64,000 bases of DNA. Source: Phascolarctobacterium sp. ET69 (GTDB lineage Bacteria > Bacillota > Negativicutes > Acidaminococcales > Acidaminococcaceae). The stretch lies in NCBI RefSeq assembly GCF_023336935.1, contig NZ_JAMBLR010000001.1:124001-188000 (forward strand), read 5' to 3'. Below the pieces are notes generated by a model. That model did not search any database, had not been told where the DNA came from, and saw only the letters and a program-made list of their open reading frames with translations. A program made the translations under genes and the position numbers. Positions 40,972 to 48,766 of the stretch are shown one piece after another (within the stretch, counting starts at the first letter, position 1; each line of letters begins with the position of its first letter).

Positions 40972-42177
40972 ATGAAAAAATCTTTAGTTTTAGCAATGGC
41001 AATGGCTCTTGGCGTTACCGCAAGCGCTTATGCCGCAAACCCTTTCAGTGATGTACCGGCAGGCCACTGGGCTTATGACGCAGTTAACAAACTGGCTGCA
41101 GAAGGTGTTGTAGACGGTTACCCCGATGGCACTTACGGCGGCGATAAGCTGATGACCCGCTACGAAATGGCACAGATTGTAGCAAAAGCAATGGCCAAAG
41201 GCGCTAATGTTGATAAACTGGCAGCAGAATTTGCTGATGAACTCGACAGCCTCGGCGTACGCGTTGCTAACCTTGAAAAGAAAGCAGACAACGTAAAAAT
41301 TACCGGCGAAGTACGCGCGTCCTACCGTGATGTTGACACTGAGGCTGCTGGTCATGACGGACACGAAGGTCTTTTGCGTTCCCGTTTATGGGTAAACGGC
41401 CAGATTAATGAGGACTGGAGCTACACCGGTATGTTCGAAAACAATCAGGATTTTGGCAACAAAACCGGCGATGAAAAAATTGACTTTGCCCGCGCTTATG
41501 TAGAAGGCCGCGTTGGCGGACTTGACGTGGTTGCAGGCCGTTACAACGAAGTTACCTTCACCGGCAACATCCTTGATGCCAACATGGATATGGCAAAAGT
41601 ATCCTACGGCGACAAAGTAAAAGTATCTGCACTGGCAGGTAAAGCTTATGATACTGCTGATAATGTTTTTGACGGCAACGGCAATAAAAAATACACTTTG
41701 CAAGACGATGATAGAATTTATATCGGCAGCATTGAAGCAGCACTGGGCGATGTTGATGCTTATGTTGCATACTTTAAAACCGATTCTTCGCTTGAAAAAG
41801 AAATCTGGAACGTTGGCGCAAGCTACGGCTTTGGCGATTTTACCCTGAGTGCTGAATATATGCGCGGCGACAAAGAACATTATGCAAATGCAGGTAAAGA
41901 CGGCTGGTGGGCAGACCTTGCTTGGAAAGGCGCTGAAGCAGACCAGCCGGGCAGCTACGGTATTCATGCAGGCTACTATGACCAGAGCGTAAATGCTTAC
42001 ATTATGCCGACTACCGATGCCGAATATTTTGATGATGGCTATAAAGGCTGGAACGTAGGCGTAAGCTATACCTTTGCCAAAAACATTGTAGGCATGGTTA
42101 ACTACTGGGATATGGAATCTCAGACCACTAACGAAGATGCACAAACCATCTTCTCCGAACTGTACTTCATGTTTTAA
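40972..42177 (+). CDS. OmpM-type outer-membrane porin with SLH domain
   Basis: A 401-residue protein with a signal peptide (cleavage predicted after Ala21, AYA-AN), one S-layer homology domain (residues about 24-75, FSDVPAGHWAYDAVNKLAAEGVVDGYPDG), a short coiled-coil linker (about 80-103), and a C-terminal beta-barrel ending in aromatic LYFMF. In Negativicutes such OmpM proteins tie the outer membrane to peptidoglycan: the SLH domain binds polyamine-modified peptidoglycan while the barrel forms the pore. This is the strongest single marker of a Negativicutes host. The codon bias and strong signals suggest high expression. Confidence 0.95.
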   Translation: MKKSLVLAMAMALGVTASAYAANPFSDVPAGHWAYDAVNKLAAEGVVDGYPDGTYGGDKLMTRYEMAQIVAKAMAKGANVDKLAAEFADELDSLGVRVANLEKKADNVKITGEVRASYRDVDTEAAGHDGHEGLLRSRLWVNGQINEDWSYTGMFENNQDFGNKTGDEKIDFARAYVEGRVGGLDVVAGRYNEVTFTGNILDANMDMAKVSYGDKVKVSALAGKAYDTADNVFDGNGNKKYTLQDDDRIYIGSIEAALGDVDAYVAYFKTDSSLEKEIWNVGASYGFGDFTLSAEYMRGDKEHYANAGKDGWWADLAWKGAEADQPGSYGIHAGYYDQSVNAYIMPTTDAEYFDDGYKGWNVGVSYTFAKNIVGMVNYWDMESQTTNEDAQTIFSELYFMF

Positions 42178-42212
42178 TTAACAGATACAGCAAATAATTT
42201 TTTATTTCTCTC

Positions 42213-42246
42213 AAAAGGGAGCAGTTTCAGGGCTGCTCCCTTTTGC
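42213..42246 (+). terminator. intrinsic terminator of the porin gene
   Basis: 12-bp perfect stem AAAAGGGAGCAG (42213-42224) / CTGCTCCCTTTT (42233-42244). Confidence 0.92.
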
Positions 42247-42249
42247 TGT

Positions 42250-42700
42250 TTGTAAGCAGCTTTAGAAATTCTGCTAGCGGCAGCAGGTGTTTTAAGTGAT
42301 GCCTGCAAAGTTAACGGCAAAGCCCTGCTTACGGCACTATCTCAGTTTAGAGATAGTGCCCGTTTGCATAAAATTGTCAGGCAACACTGCTAACTTACTG
42401 CTGCTTTTCCTGCTCCCTTACTTTTTCACAAGACTGTCAGGTTTTACTGCTTACGTACGTTAGAATTTAGGGAACAAGGTAGATTATATATAATAATCTT
42501 TGAATTACTTAAGAACAAGGTAGGAACGTAATACGGCAAAGAAAAGAACAAGAGAAAAAACAGGCAAAAAAGAGAACAAGAAAAGAAACTCTCACCCACA
42601 TAAACGGATTTTTAACCCCGAAAATTTACCTGCGGCGAAAAAATATTTAAAAAATTTTTGGCTATGGTAAATTTTTTTAGCTTTTATAGCGTTTATATGG
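42250..42700. other. About 450 bases without a gene, with hairpin and short repeats
   Basis: Holds an 11-bp perfect hairpin GGCACTATCTC/GAGATAGTGCC (42333-42360) without a T-run. An imperfect direct repeat has TGTCAGG..ACTGCT.AC.TAC (near 42377 and 42435), and several GAACAAG copies lie between 42470 and 42590. A 55-codon frame at 42299-42463 lacks a ribosome site. The function is unknown. Confidence 0.6.
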
Positions 42701-42718
42701 CTGAGAGGAGTTGTTAAA

Positions 42719-43309
42719 GTGATTGTTGTAAATCCTGTTCAAATCGATTACCAAAAGCTGGCGGAGGTGGCAAAGCGCAGCCGCGGCAAAATAAACCGCA
42801 TTTACCTGCACTGGACGGCGGGGCACTATGACGATGTTTATGACGATTACCACATCAACATCGGCGCAGGCGGCGAGCTGTACCTAACCTGCGAAGATTT
42901 TACGGAGCTTAAAGCGCATACCTGGCGGCGCAACACGGGCAGCATCGGCATAGCCATGTGCTGTGCGGCAGGCGCAACGGCTATCCGCGGAAGCGAAACA
43001 GATTTTGGCAAAGAACCGCCGACCCAGCAGCAGATTGAAGCAATGGCGAAAACTGTGGCGGTGCTAACGTATGTGCTGGGGCTTGAAATAAAGCTGCTGA
43101 CGGTTACTACGCACTGCGAAGCTGCACTTTTTGACGGCTACGGCCCGCACAGCGGCGACCCGGATACCCGCTGGGATTTATGGTATCTGCCGGACAGGCC
43201 GCTTTACGGCGGGCTGGTGCCGGGCGGCAATGTTATCCGCGGCAAAGCGCTGTGGTACAGGCAGTTTATCGGCAGGCGCGATTATGTCTTAACGCAGGCG
43301 GCTAAATAG
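42719..43309 (+). CDS. N-acetylmuramoyl-L-alanine amidase-like protein (amidase_2/PGRP fold)
   Basis: A 196-residue zinc amidase-like protein. The first zinc ligand is His31 in YLHWTAG. The HTWRRNTGSIGIAM strand and the THCEA block (His near residue 140, where amidase_2 proteins have the second histidine) are visible. There is no signal peptide or membrane segment, so either it acts in the cytoplasm on recycled muropeptides or export is by another route. The start is GTG 42719 after GAGAGGAG. The catalytic call rests on these motifs. Confidence 0.8.
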   Translation: MIVVNPVQIDYQKLAEVAKRSRGKINRIYLHWTAGHYDDVYDDYHINIGAGGELYLTCEDFTELKAHTWRRNTGSIGIAMCCAAGATAIRGSETDFGKEPPTQQQIEAMAKTVAVLTYVLGLEIKLLTVTTHCEAALFDGYGPHSGDPDTRWDLWYLPDRPLYGGLVPGGNVIRGKALWYRQFIGRRDYVLTQAAK

Positions 43310-43345
43310 TGTATAATAAGGGCAGACTACTTTTGGGAGGATTTT

Positions 43346-44011
43346 ATGAGCGAACCGAGTATAGAAGAAATCCGTGAGGCGCTGGACGGCTGGGAGTTTT
43401 TAAAAGAGCTGCCGGAAGAAATTAACGGCTTTACCCTGCATCAGGACCGAACGATTGACGGGCAGGTGCTGAATATTGCTTCATACCGCAATGACGCTGT
43501 GCGCTGCCGTCTGGATATAACTTATACATCCGAAACTTTTGACTATGTGCCCGTAAAAATTGCCGGGCTGCACCAGTGCCGCGATATACGTTATTTTTTC
43601 CGCAGCCGTGAGCGCTTTGCCGAACATGTGAAGGACAAACTGCCTGCGCTGGTGCATGATATAGACATCCGCACAAGGCACGATTTGGGCGTGATTATTA
43701 AAGAAACGGGCCTGCCTGAATGGACGTACGGCGAAAAGCTGCCGGAAAAGATAGGCCGCTTTGGGCTTTTTATACGCCCAGAAAACGCGATTGAATATAT
43801 TAACGGCAGTATTATTTTTTTGGATTATACGGATTTTGCCACGGGCGACCAGCTGGTATTTTTGTATAACCGTTTCCGTGATGAATTTTTTGCCGAAACC
43901 AAGCATGCCCTGAAACCTGACAATATTACGGATTTTGATGCTAAAAGCCTGCCTCAGCTTGAGGCGCTGCTTGATGAAAAGCTGGAAGGTTTTTTACTTA
44001 ATTTTAAATAA
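43346..44011 (+). CDS. Hypothetical protein
   Basis: Not recognised. The 221 residues are soluble, mixed alpha/beta by pattern, with charged helices at both ends (MSEPSIEEIREALDGWEF and ALLDEKLEGFLLNFK). There is no signal peptide, no membrane segment and only two cysteines. A possible promoter (TTAACG, 17 bases, TATAAT at 43313) overlaps the end of the amidase gene. A GGGAGG site precedes the ATG. GC content matches the core genes, so it is probably a resident rather than acquired gene. Confidence 0.72.
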   Translation: MSEPSIEEIREALDGWEFLKELPEEINGFTLHQDRTIDGQVLNIASYRNDAVRCRLDITYTSETFDYVPVKIAGLHQCRDIRYFFRSRERFAEHVKDKLPALVHDIDIRTRHDLGVIIKETGLPEWTYGEKLPEKIGRFGLFIRPENAIEYINGSIIFLDYTDFATGDQLVFLYNRFRDEFFAETKHALKPDNITDFDAKSLPQLEALLDEKLEGFLLNFK

Positions 44012-44036
44012 TCTGTAATAAATTTAACTTAAAGGG

Positions 44037-44065
44037 TTGACAGTAGGCCGTAAATAACATATAAT
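44037..44065 (+). promoter_or_regulatory. consensus promoter of the five-tRNA cluster
   Basis: TTGACA (44037-44042), 17-base spacer, TATAAT (44060-44065). Confidence 0.93.
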
Positions 44066-44083
44066 ATCGAATGTAGCTTTTAT

Positions 44084-44160
44084 GGCCCGGTGGTTCAGTT
44101 GGTTAGAATGCCGCCCTGTCACGGCGGAGGTCGTGGGTTCGAGTCCCATCCGGGTCGCCA
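44084..44160 (+). tRNA. tRNA-Asp (anticodon GTC)
   Basis: 77 nt including CCA. Acceptor GGCCCGG/CCGGGTC, anticodon arm CCGCC-CTGTCAC-GGCGG, T arm GTGGG-TTCGAGT-CCCAT. Confidence 0.97.
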
Positions 44161-44162
44161 TT

Positions 44163-44238
44163 GCCTCGGTAGCTCAGTTGGTAGAGCAAAGGACTGAAAA
44201 TCCTTGTGTCCACAGTTCGATTCTGTGCTGAGGCACCA
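44163..44238 (+). tRNA. tRNA-Phe (anticodon GAA)
   Basis: 76 nt including CCA. Acceptor GCCTCGG/CTGAGGC, anticodon arm AAGGA-CTGAAAA-TCCTT, T arm CACAG-TTCGATT-CTGTG. Confidence 0.97.
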
Positions 44239-44241
44239 TTT

Positions 44242-44316
<75 letters not shown>

Positions 44317-44323
44317 TTATTAC

Positions 44324-44397
44324 GGCGACATAGCCAAGCGGTAAGGCAGAGGTCTGCAAAACCTTTATCCCCGGTTCGATTCCGGGTGTCGCCTCCA
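44324..44397 (+). tRNA. tRNA-Cys (anticodon GCA)
   Basis: 74 nt including CCA. Acceptor GGCGACA/TGTCGCC, anticodon loop CTGCAAA, T arm CCCGG-TTCGATT-CCGGG. Confidence 0.97.
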
Positions 44398-44404
44398 TAT
44401 TCAT

Positions 44405-44493
44405 GCCGGAGTGGCGGAATTGGCAGACGCAAGGGACTTAAAATCCCTCGGGGAGTGATCCCCGTACCGGTTCAAGTCCGGTCTTCGGCACCA
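44405..44493 (+). tRNA. tRNA-Leu (anticodon TAA)
   Basis: 89 nt including CCA. Anticodon arm AGGGA-CTTAAAA-TCCCT, and a long variable arm (CGGGGAGTGATCCCCG) typical of class II tRNAs. Confidence 0.97.
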
Positions 44494-44506
44494 ATGGTAA
44501 ATACAC

Positions 44507-44536
44507 AGCAGTACTCGAAAGAGTGCTGCTTTTTTG
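44507..44536 (+). terminator. intrinsic terminator of the tRNA cluster
   Basis: 10-bp stem AGCAGTACTC (44507-44516) / GAGTGCTGCT (44521-44530) with a GAAA tetraloop and T6. Confidence 0.95.
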
Positions 44537-44541
44537 TATAC

Positions 44542-44575
44542 AAAAAAGCCCATGAAATTTGCTCCATGGGCTTTT
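44542..44575 (-). terminator. terminator of the higBA-like operon
   Basis: Stem AAAAGCCCATG (44544-44554) / CATGGGCTTTT (44565-44575). On the minus strand a T-run follows. It is back-to-back with the tRNA terminator. Confidence 0.88.
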
Positions 44576-44594
44576 GCTTATGTTATGGGAAGTT

Positions 44595-44912
44595 TTATGT
44601 TGTAGAGTTAACAGGTTTTAACGGGACAACGGCAAGAGTTTTGCCGAGCGGAGCGAGCAGTTTTAAAATAGTTGCTATTTGCGGATTGGTAGTACCTTTT
44701 TCTATTCTGGCAATGACAGGCTGTTTGATACCTGTTATATTTTCCAATTCTTTTTGAGTAAGGCCTTTTTCACGGCGCGCTTTGATAAGTTCACCGATAA
44801 TGGCGACACGTAAGTCACTGGCAGCAATTTCTTCGGGTGTAAAAAGTTCTTTTCGTGCTTCTTCCCAACTTATACCGACTGCTGGATTGTTTTTAAGTAA
44901 ATCTTTTTCCAT
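44595..44912 (-). CDS. HigA-like XRE-family antitoxin
   Basis: A 105-residue DNA-binding antitoxin. An N-terminal region wraps the toxin in this family, and the C-terminal helix-turn-helix spans residues about 40-92, with KGLTQKELENITGIKQPVIARIEKG. It is the second gene of the operon, toxin first, as usual for HigBA. Its start shares one base with the toxin stop. It likely represses its own operon through the paired palindromes at 45294-45334. Composition is AT-rich relative to neighbours. Confidence 0.9.
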   Translation of the reverse strand: MEKDLLKNNPAVGISWEEARKELFTPEEIAASDLRVAIIGELIKARREKGLTQKELENITGIKQPVIARIEKGTTNPQIATILKLLAPLGKTLAVVPLKPVNSTT

Positions 44913-45268
44913 TATTCAAGCCCCCTTTGCCTGATTTCAGATAATTCCTTTTTAGCTTTTTCAATTTCTGCTTTTGGTGTTTTTTGAGTCTTTTTCATAA
45001 AAGTATGCAATAGTACAAAACTGTTATCAATCCAGGCGGCAAATAAAATTCTGTCGCGCAGTGGGCGGAGTTCCCAAATTTCACCTTCAAGATGTTTTAA
45101 ATAAGGTTCGCCGATTTGTGTTCCGTAAACACTTAAAGCCTGAATATAATCATTTATTTTTGAAGATTTGATTCTGCTGTCTTTATCATTTTTTGTTTTT
45201 AGTTTTTTGATATAATCAAAAACAGGATAATTACCCTTGCGGTCTTTATAAAAATAGATTTTATACAA
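44912..45268 (-). CDS. RelE/HigB-like toxin (phage-derived Gp49 family)
   Basis: A 118-residue mRNA interferase-type toxin that would cut mRNA at the ribosome. The family pattern is visible: an N-terminal KIYFYKDRKGNYPVFDYI segment, the central LSVYGTQIGEPYLKHLEGEIWELRPLRDRILFAAWIDNSFVLLHTFMKKTQKTP core with basic residues, and a lysine-rich C-terminal helix. This matches Gp49/HigB proteins. It lies directly upstream of the antitoxin gene, overlapping by one base. Confidence 0.92.
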   Translation of the reverse strand: MYKIYFYKDRKGNYPVFDYIKKLKTKNDKDSRIKSSKINDYIQALSVYGTQIGEPYLKHLEGEIWELRPLRDRILFAAWIDNSFVLLHTFMKKTQKTPKAEIEKAKKELSEIRQRGLE

Positions 45269-45290
45269 ATTTGCAGCTCCTCTCGCAATT

Positions 45291-45334
45291 ATTATAACTT
45301 AAAAGTTATAAGCAGTCAATAACTTTTAAGTTAT
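45291..45334 (-). promoter_or_regulatory. Promoter and twin operator of the higBA-like operon
   Basis: On the minus strand TTGACT (plus 45314-45319), 17-base spacer, TATAAT (plus 45291-45296). Two 16-bp near-palindromes that are inverse complements of one another, ATAACTTAAAAGTTAT (45294-45309) and ATAACTTTTAAGTTAT (45319-45334), overlap the -10 and flank the -35. This is a clear autorepression layout. Confidence 0.85.
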
Positions 45335-45459
45335 TAAATATAACAGAGCAAAAAATAAGGCTTTACCGCCGGTATCGACAGTAAAACCTTATAACTGAAA
45401 ATATTTGAGATTATTGAAATTTGTAAAAATACATGAAATTAATAATGTTTATAACGCAC

Positions 45460-45658
45460 TTATCTGTCATGCGGGTCAAAATCCAAAAAGCTGTCGCCGC
45501 CGCAAATGGGGCAGACGGGGCTTTTAAAGAAAAAATAATAAATGGCGTAAAACAGCAGCCAGCTGCCGCCTGTAAAAAAATGTCAGCAAAAGCAAAATAA
45601 AGTAATTAACTTTCTTTTCGGGTTTTATCATGCGGTGGCAGTAGTTGCAGTATTTCAA
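45460..45658 (-). pseudogene. Frameshifted small zinc-ribbon membrane protein gene
   Basis: From TTG 45658 (GAGGTGA 5-6 bases upstream) the minus strand encodes a start with LKYCNYCHRM, then a hydrophobic stretch (YFILLLLTFF). It then meets a run of seven T (plus A7 at 45574-45580). Beyond it the frame shifts by one base and continues sensibly as a second hydrophobic stretch (WLLFYAIYYFFF) and a CPICGGDSF end. With six T the gene reads through as about 65 residues with CxxC pairs at both ends, a two-segment membrane protein with a zinc-ribbon look. Candidates: pseudogene, phase-variable gene or sequencing slip. No other name is recognised. Confidence 0.6.
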
Positions 45659-45832
45659 CGTAATCACCTCGTTTTATTCAGGGGTTATCCGGTTTATATT
45701 CTAACTTTATCTTACACTAAATTGATGTAAAAATAAATGACACAGCAAAATTTTTATAATGAGATTTGATTATTAGAATAAATTTTTATTTTACTGTTTA
45801 CTGCGCTTTTACAGCTTCTTTACGGCGTTTTG

Positions 45833-45861
45833 TTGACATTGCTTTTTAAAAATAATATAAT
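45833..45861 (+). promoter_or_regulatory. promoter of typA
   Basis: TTGACA (45833-45838), 17-base spacer, TATAAT (45856-45861). The leader of about 85 nt holds a GCTGC/GCAGC hairpin near 45911-45926. Confidence 0.88.
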
Positions 45862-45951
45862 AGATTAGTCGCATAGGAAGCTGCGGCGTTATTATTTTTT
45901 AGCATTACCCTGCTGCCGTGAGCAGCCAGCAAGAGAGGAAGAAAGACTTTT

Positions 45952-47769
45952 ATGATAAGAAACGATTTGCGTAATATTGCAATTATTGCCCACGTTGACC
46001 ACGGCAAAACAACCCTTGTAGATGCCATGCTGAAACAGAGCGGCATTTTCAGGGCCAATGAACATGTTGAAGAACGCGTTATGGACTCTAACGCACTGGA
46101 ACGTGAACGCGGCATTACTATTTTGGCAAAGAACACGGCTGTAATGCACAACGGCACTAAAATTAATATTCTCGATACCCCGGGCCATGCCGATTTCGGC
46201 GGCGAAGTAGAACGCGTGCTCACCATGGTTGACGGCGTGCTGCTGCTTGTAGATGCTTACGAAGGCCCTATGCCGCAGACCAAATATGTTCTGCGCAAAG
46301 CGCTTGAACGCAATTTGAAACCTATTGTTGTTATTAATAAAATCGACCGCCCCGACCAGCGCGTAAACGAAGTTATTGACGAAGTTCTTGATTTGTTCAT
46401 TGAACTGAACGCCAACGACGACCAGCTGGAATTCCCGGTTGTTTTAACCTCTGCCCGCAACGGCATTGCCAAACTTTCCATGGAAGATGAAAGCGACAAC
46501 CTGGAACCTTTGTTCCGCGTAATTTTAGAGAACATTCCCGCACCGGACGTTGATACCGAAGCTCCGCTGCAAATGCTTGTTAATACGCTTGACTACGACG
46601 ATTATGTAGGCCGCATTGTTGTAGGCCGTGTTGTACGCGGTACCATTCACAACGGCGAAAACATTATGCTGATGGACAATAGCAGTAACCGCAAGGCTAA
46701 AATCGGCCGCCTGTATACCTATCAGGGCTTAAAGCGTGTTGAAGTTGACGAAGTTGCCGCAGGCGATATCGTTGCTTTAATCGGCCTTGCCGACGCTAAT
46801 ATCGGCGATACCATTGCCGACGCCGAAAACCCCGAAAAACTGGAAGGTATCAGCATTGACGAGCCTACTCTTTCCATGGTATTTTCCGTTAATACCAGCC
46901 CGTTTGCAGGCCGCGAGGGCGAATTTGTAACAAGCCGCCATCTGCGTGAGCGCCTGTTTAAAGAAGTTAAAACCAATGTTGCCATGAGGCTTGAAGAAAC
47001 GGAAAGCCCGGATTCTTACATTGTTAAGGGCCGCGGCGAGCTGCACCTTTCCATTTTAATTGAAACCATGCGCCGCGAAGGCTACGAATTACAGGTTGGC
47101 AAACCGAAGGTTATTACCCACCGCGACGAAGAAGGCAATTTGCTTGAGCCTATGGAAGCGCTGACTATTGATGTGCCGCAGGACTTTATGGGCGCCGTTA
47201 TGGAAGGCCTTGGCCTGCGTAAGGCAGAGCTCCAGAACATGACCGAAATGGCTGGCTACCTGCGTATGGAATTTTTAATTCCGGCGCGCGGCCTTATCGG
47301 CTTCCGCAACCAGTTCTTAACCGATACCAAAGGCAACGGCATTATGAACCACGTGTTTGCAGGCTATGCGCCTTATAAAGGCGATATTCCGGGCCGTACC
47401 CGCGGCAGCCTTGTTGCTTTTGAAGCCGGTGAAACCACTTCTTACGGCATCAGCAACGCACAGGAACGCGGCACCATGTTTATCGTGCCGGGCGAACAGG
47501 TTTACGAAGGCCAGATTATCGGCGAAAACAGCCGTGAAGATGATATGGACGTTAACCCCTGCAAGAAAAAACATGTCAGCAATATGCGTGCTTCCGGCAG
47601 TGATGAAGCAATCCGCCTGATTCCGCCCAAAACCTTCTCTCTGGAACAGGCTCTGGAACACATTAACGACGACGAACTTGTAGAAGTAACACCCAAAAGC
47701 ATCCGTATGCGCAAGAAAATCCTCGACAGGGTTGAACGCGGCAGACTGCGTGCGCGCAATAAACAATAA
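45952..47769 (+). CDS. typA: Translational GTPase TypA/BipA
   Basis: Ribosome-associated GTPase linked to 50S assembly and stress responses. The 605 residues contain G1 AHVDHGKT (13-20), the RERGITI switch, [14 protein letters not shown] and NKIDR, then the beta-barrel domain, the EF-G-like domains and the BipA-specific C-terminus ([32 protein letters not shown]). It has its own promoter; an AGAGAGGAAG site precedes the ATG. Confidence 0.98.
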   Translation: MIRNDLRNIAIIAHVDHGKTTLVDAMLKQSGIFRANEHVEERVMDSNALERERGITILAKNTAVMHNGTKINILDTPGHADFGGEVERVLTMVDGVLLLVDAYEGPMPQTKYVLRKALERNLKPIVVINKIDRPDQRVNEVIDEVLDLFIELNANDDQLEFPVVLTSARNGIAKLSMEDESDNLEPLFRVILENIPAPDVDTEAPLQMLVNTLDYDDYVGRIVVGRVVRGTIHNGENIMLMDNSSNRKAKIGRLYTYQGLKRVEVDEVAAGDIVALIGLADANIGDTIADAENPEKLEGISIDEPTLSMVFSVNTSPFAGREGEFVTSRHLRERLFKEVKTNVAMRLEETESPDSYIVKGRGELHLSILIETMRREGYELQVGKPKVITHRDEEGNLLEPMEALTIDVPQDFMGAVMEGLGLRKAELQNMTEMAGYLRMEFLIPARGLIGFRNQFLTDTKGNGIMNHVFAGYAPYKGDIPGRTRGSLVAFEAGETTSYGISNAQERGTMFIVPGEQVYEGQIIGENSREDDMDVNPCKKKHVSNMRASGSDEAIRLIPPKTFSLEQALEHINDDELVEVTPKSIRMRKKILDRVERGRLRARNKQ

Positions 47770-47858
47770 ATTTTTGCCAAAAGCAGGATTTAAAAATTTT
47801 TTGTAGAAGTATTAACAGCACATTAGCTGAAATATGAATTTGGATGGAGGCACAGGAG

Positions 47859-48218
47859 ATGGATTTAAAAAACACTGCTTTAAAGTTTTGGCATACAGAT
47901 ACTGAAGAAGTTGGCTACGGCGGGCCTTGCCTTGTAAAATCCGGGCATATGGATATTCTGGTGCGTACCCCGCGCCAGTTCAGCGATGTGCGTGAATATG
48001 CAGATGCGCTGATGAGCGGCTCCACGCTGATGATTTCTTTTGAAGCTGTGGACTGCGTAATGCGCAACCGTATTTTCGATTACCTTAACGGTGTAAGCTA
48101 TATTATCGGTGCGCGCGTATCCAAAGTGCAGGACGATATGCTTTTGTATGCTCCTTCTTCCGTAGAAATAAACAAAGAAGCAGGTAAAAAATCTTCCCGC
48201 TCCTGGCTTGGCAGATAA
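47859..48218 (+). CDS. sepF: Cell division protein SepF
   Basis: FtsZ-binding membrane anchor of the septal ring. The 119 residues have a short N-terminal part and the DUF552 domain (residues about 30-110), with PRQFSDVREYADALMSG and the IIGARVSKVQDDMLLYAPSSVEI end. ATG 47859 is preferred because GGAGG is 8 bases before it; an ATG at 47844 overlaps that site. The usual amphipathic membrane helix of SepF at the N-terminus is short or weak here. Confidence 0.88.
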   Translation: MDLKNTALKFWHTDTEEVGYGGPCLVKSGHMDILVRTPRQFSDVREYADALMSGSTLMISFEAVDCVMRNRIFDYLNGVSYIIGARVSKVQDDMLLYAPSSVEINKEAGKKSSRSWLGR

Positions 48219-48232
48219 TAAATAAAACTTTT

Positions 48233-48266
48233 AACGCCTGACGGTTAATGCCGCCAGGCGTTTTTA
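48233..48266 (+). terminator. intrinsic terminator of sepF
   Basis: 8-bp stem AACGCCTG (48233-48240) / CAGGCGTT (48255-48262), then TTT. Confidence 0.85.
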
Positions 48267-48427
48267 TGTAGGCTTGTTTTTGTAAAGTTTGTAACTGTAT
48301 GCGGCAGCTTTTGGCGGCGATATGCAAAAAAATTGCCGCTGTTTATGGCTGCGGCAGGTATTTTGCATAGTTTAAGCGAATAATATACTTTATAAGTTTA
48401 TTTAAATTTTTGATGGGAGATGATGAT

Positions 48428-48766
48428 ATGCCGTATTTGCTTTTTACATTAATTATCAGTATTATTGTGGCGGTATTTGCAGTGCAGAACGCTGCTGATG
48501 TAACGGTTGGCTTTTTGATGTGGACGGTGCAGACCAGCCTTGTTGTGGTAATTTTGGGCGCTGCGCTTTTGGGCGCGCTGGCCATGGGCTTTTTTACGCT
48601 GATGCTGAAAGCCAAGCACTATTTGTATAACAAGAGCCTGAAATTTGAAATTGACCAGCTGAAAAAAGAAAATGCCAAATTAAAAGAAGAAAAAGAAATG
48701 CTTATGCACAGCCAGCGCAATAAAGAACTGGAAAAACCTGCGGAAGAAGCTGTTAGCAAAGCATGA
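48428..48766 (+). CDS. LapA domain membrane protein
   Basis: A 112-residue protein with two transmembrane segments (about 3-22 and 36-60) and a C-terminal coiled coil (about 68-105, lysine/glutamate-rich). This matches the LapA family (lipopolysaccharide assembly protein A domain, DUF1049). In E. coli LapA helps control LPS synthesis; in this lineage the role is unproven. ATG 48428 follows GGGAG by 8 bases. It overlaps recJ by 4 bases (ATGA), so the two are translated together. Confidence 0.82.
   Translation: MPYLLFTLIISIIVAVFAVQNAADVTVGFLMWTVQTSLVVVILGAALLGALAMGFFTLMLKAKHYLYNKSLKFEIDQLKKENAKLKEEKEMLMHSQRNKELEKPAEEAVSKA

Noticed and set aside
42299-42463. 55-codon frame after the porin gene
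   Set aside because: No ribosome site, spans the perfect hairpin and repeats; no family resemblance.
44640-44660. GAGCGGAGCGAG inside the higA-like gene as another hairpin-family copy
   Set aside because: Resembles the core but has no complementary flanks and is ordinary coding sequence.
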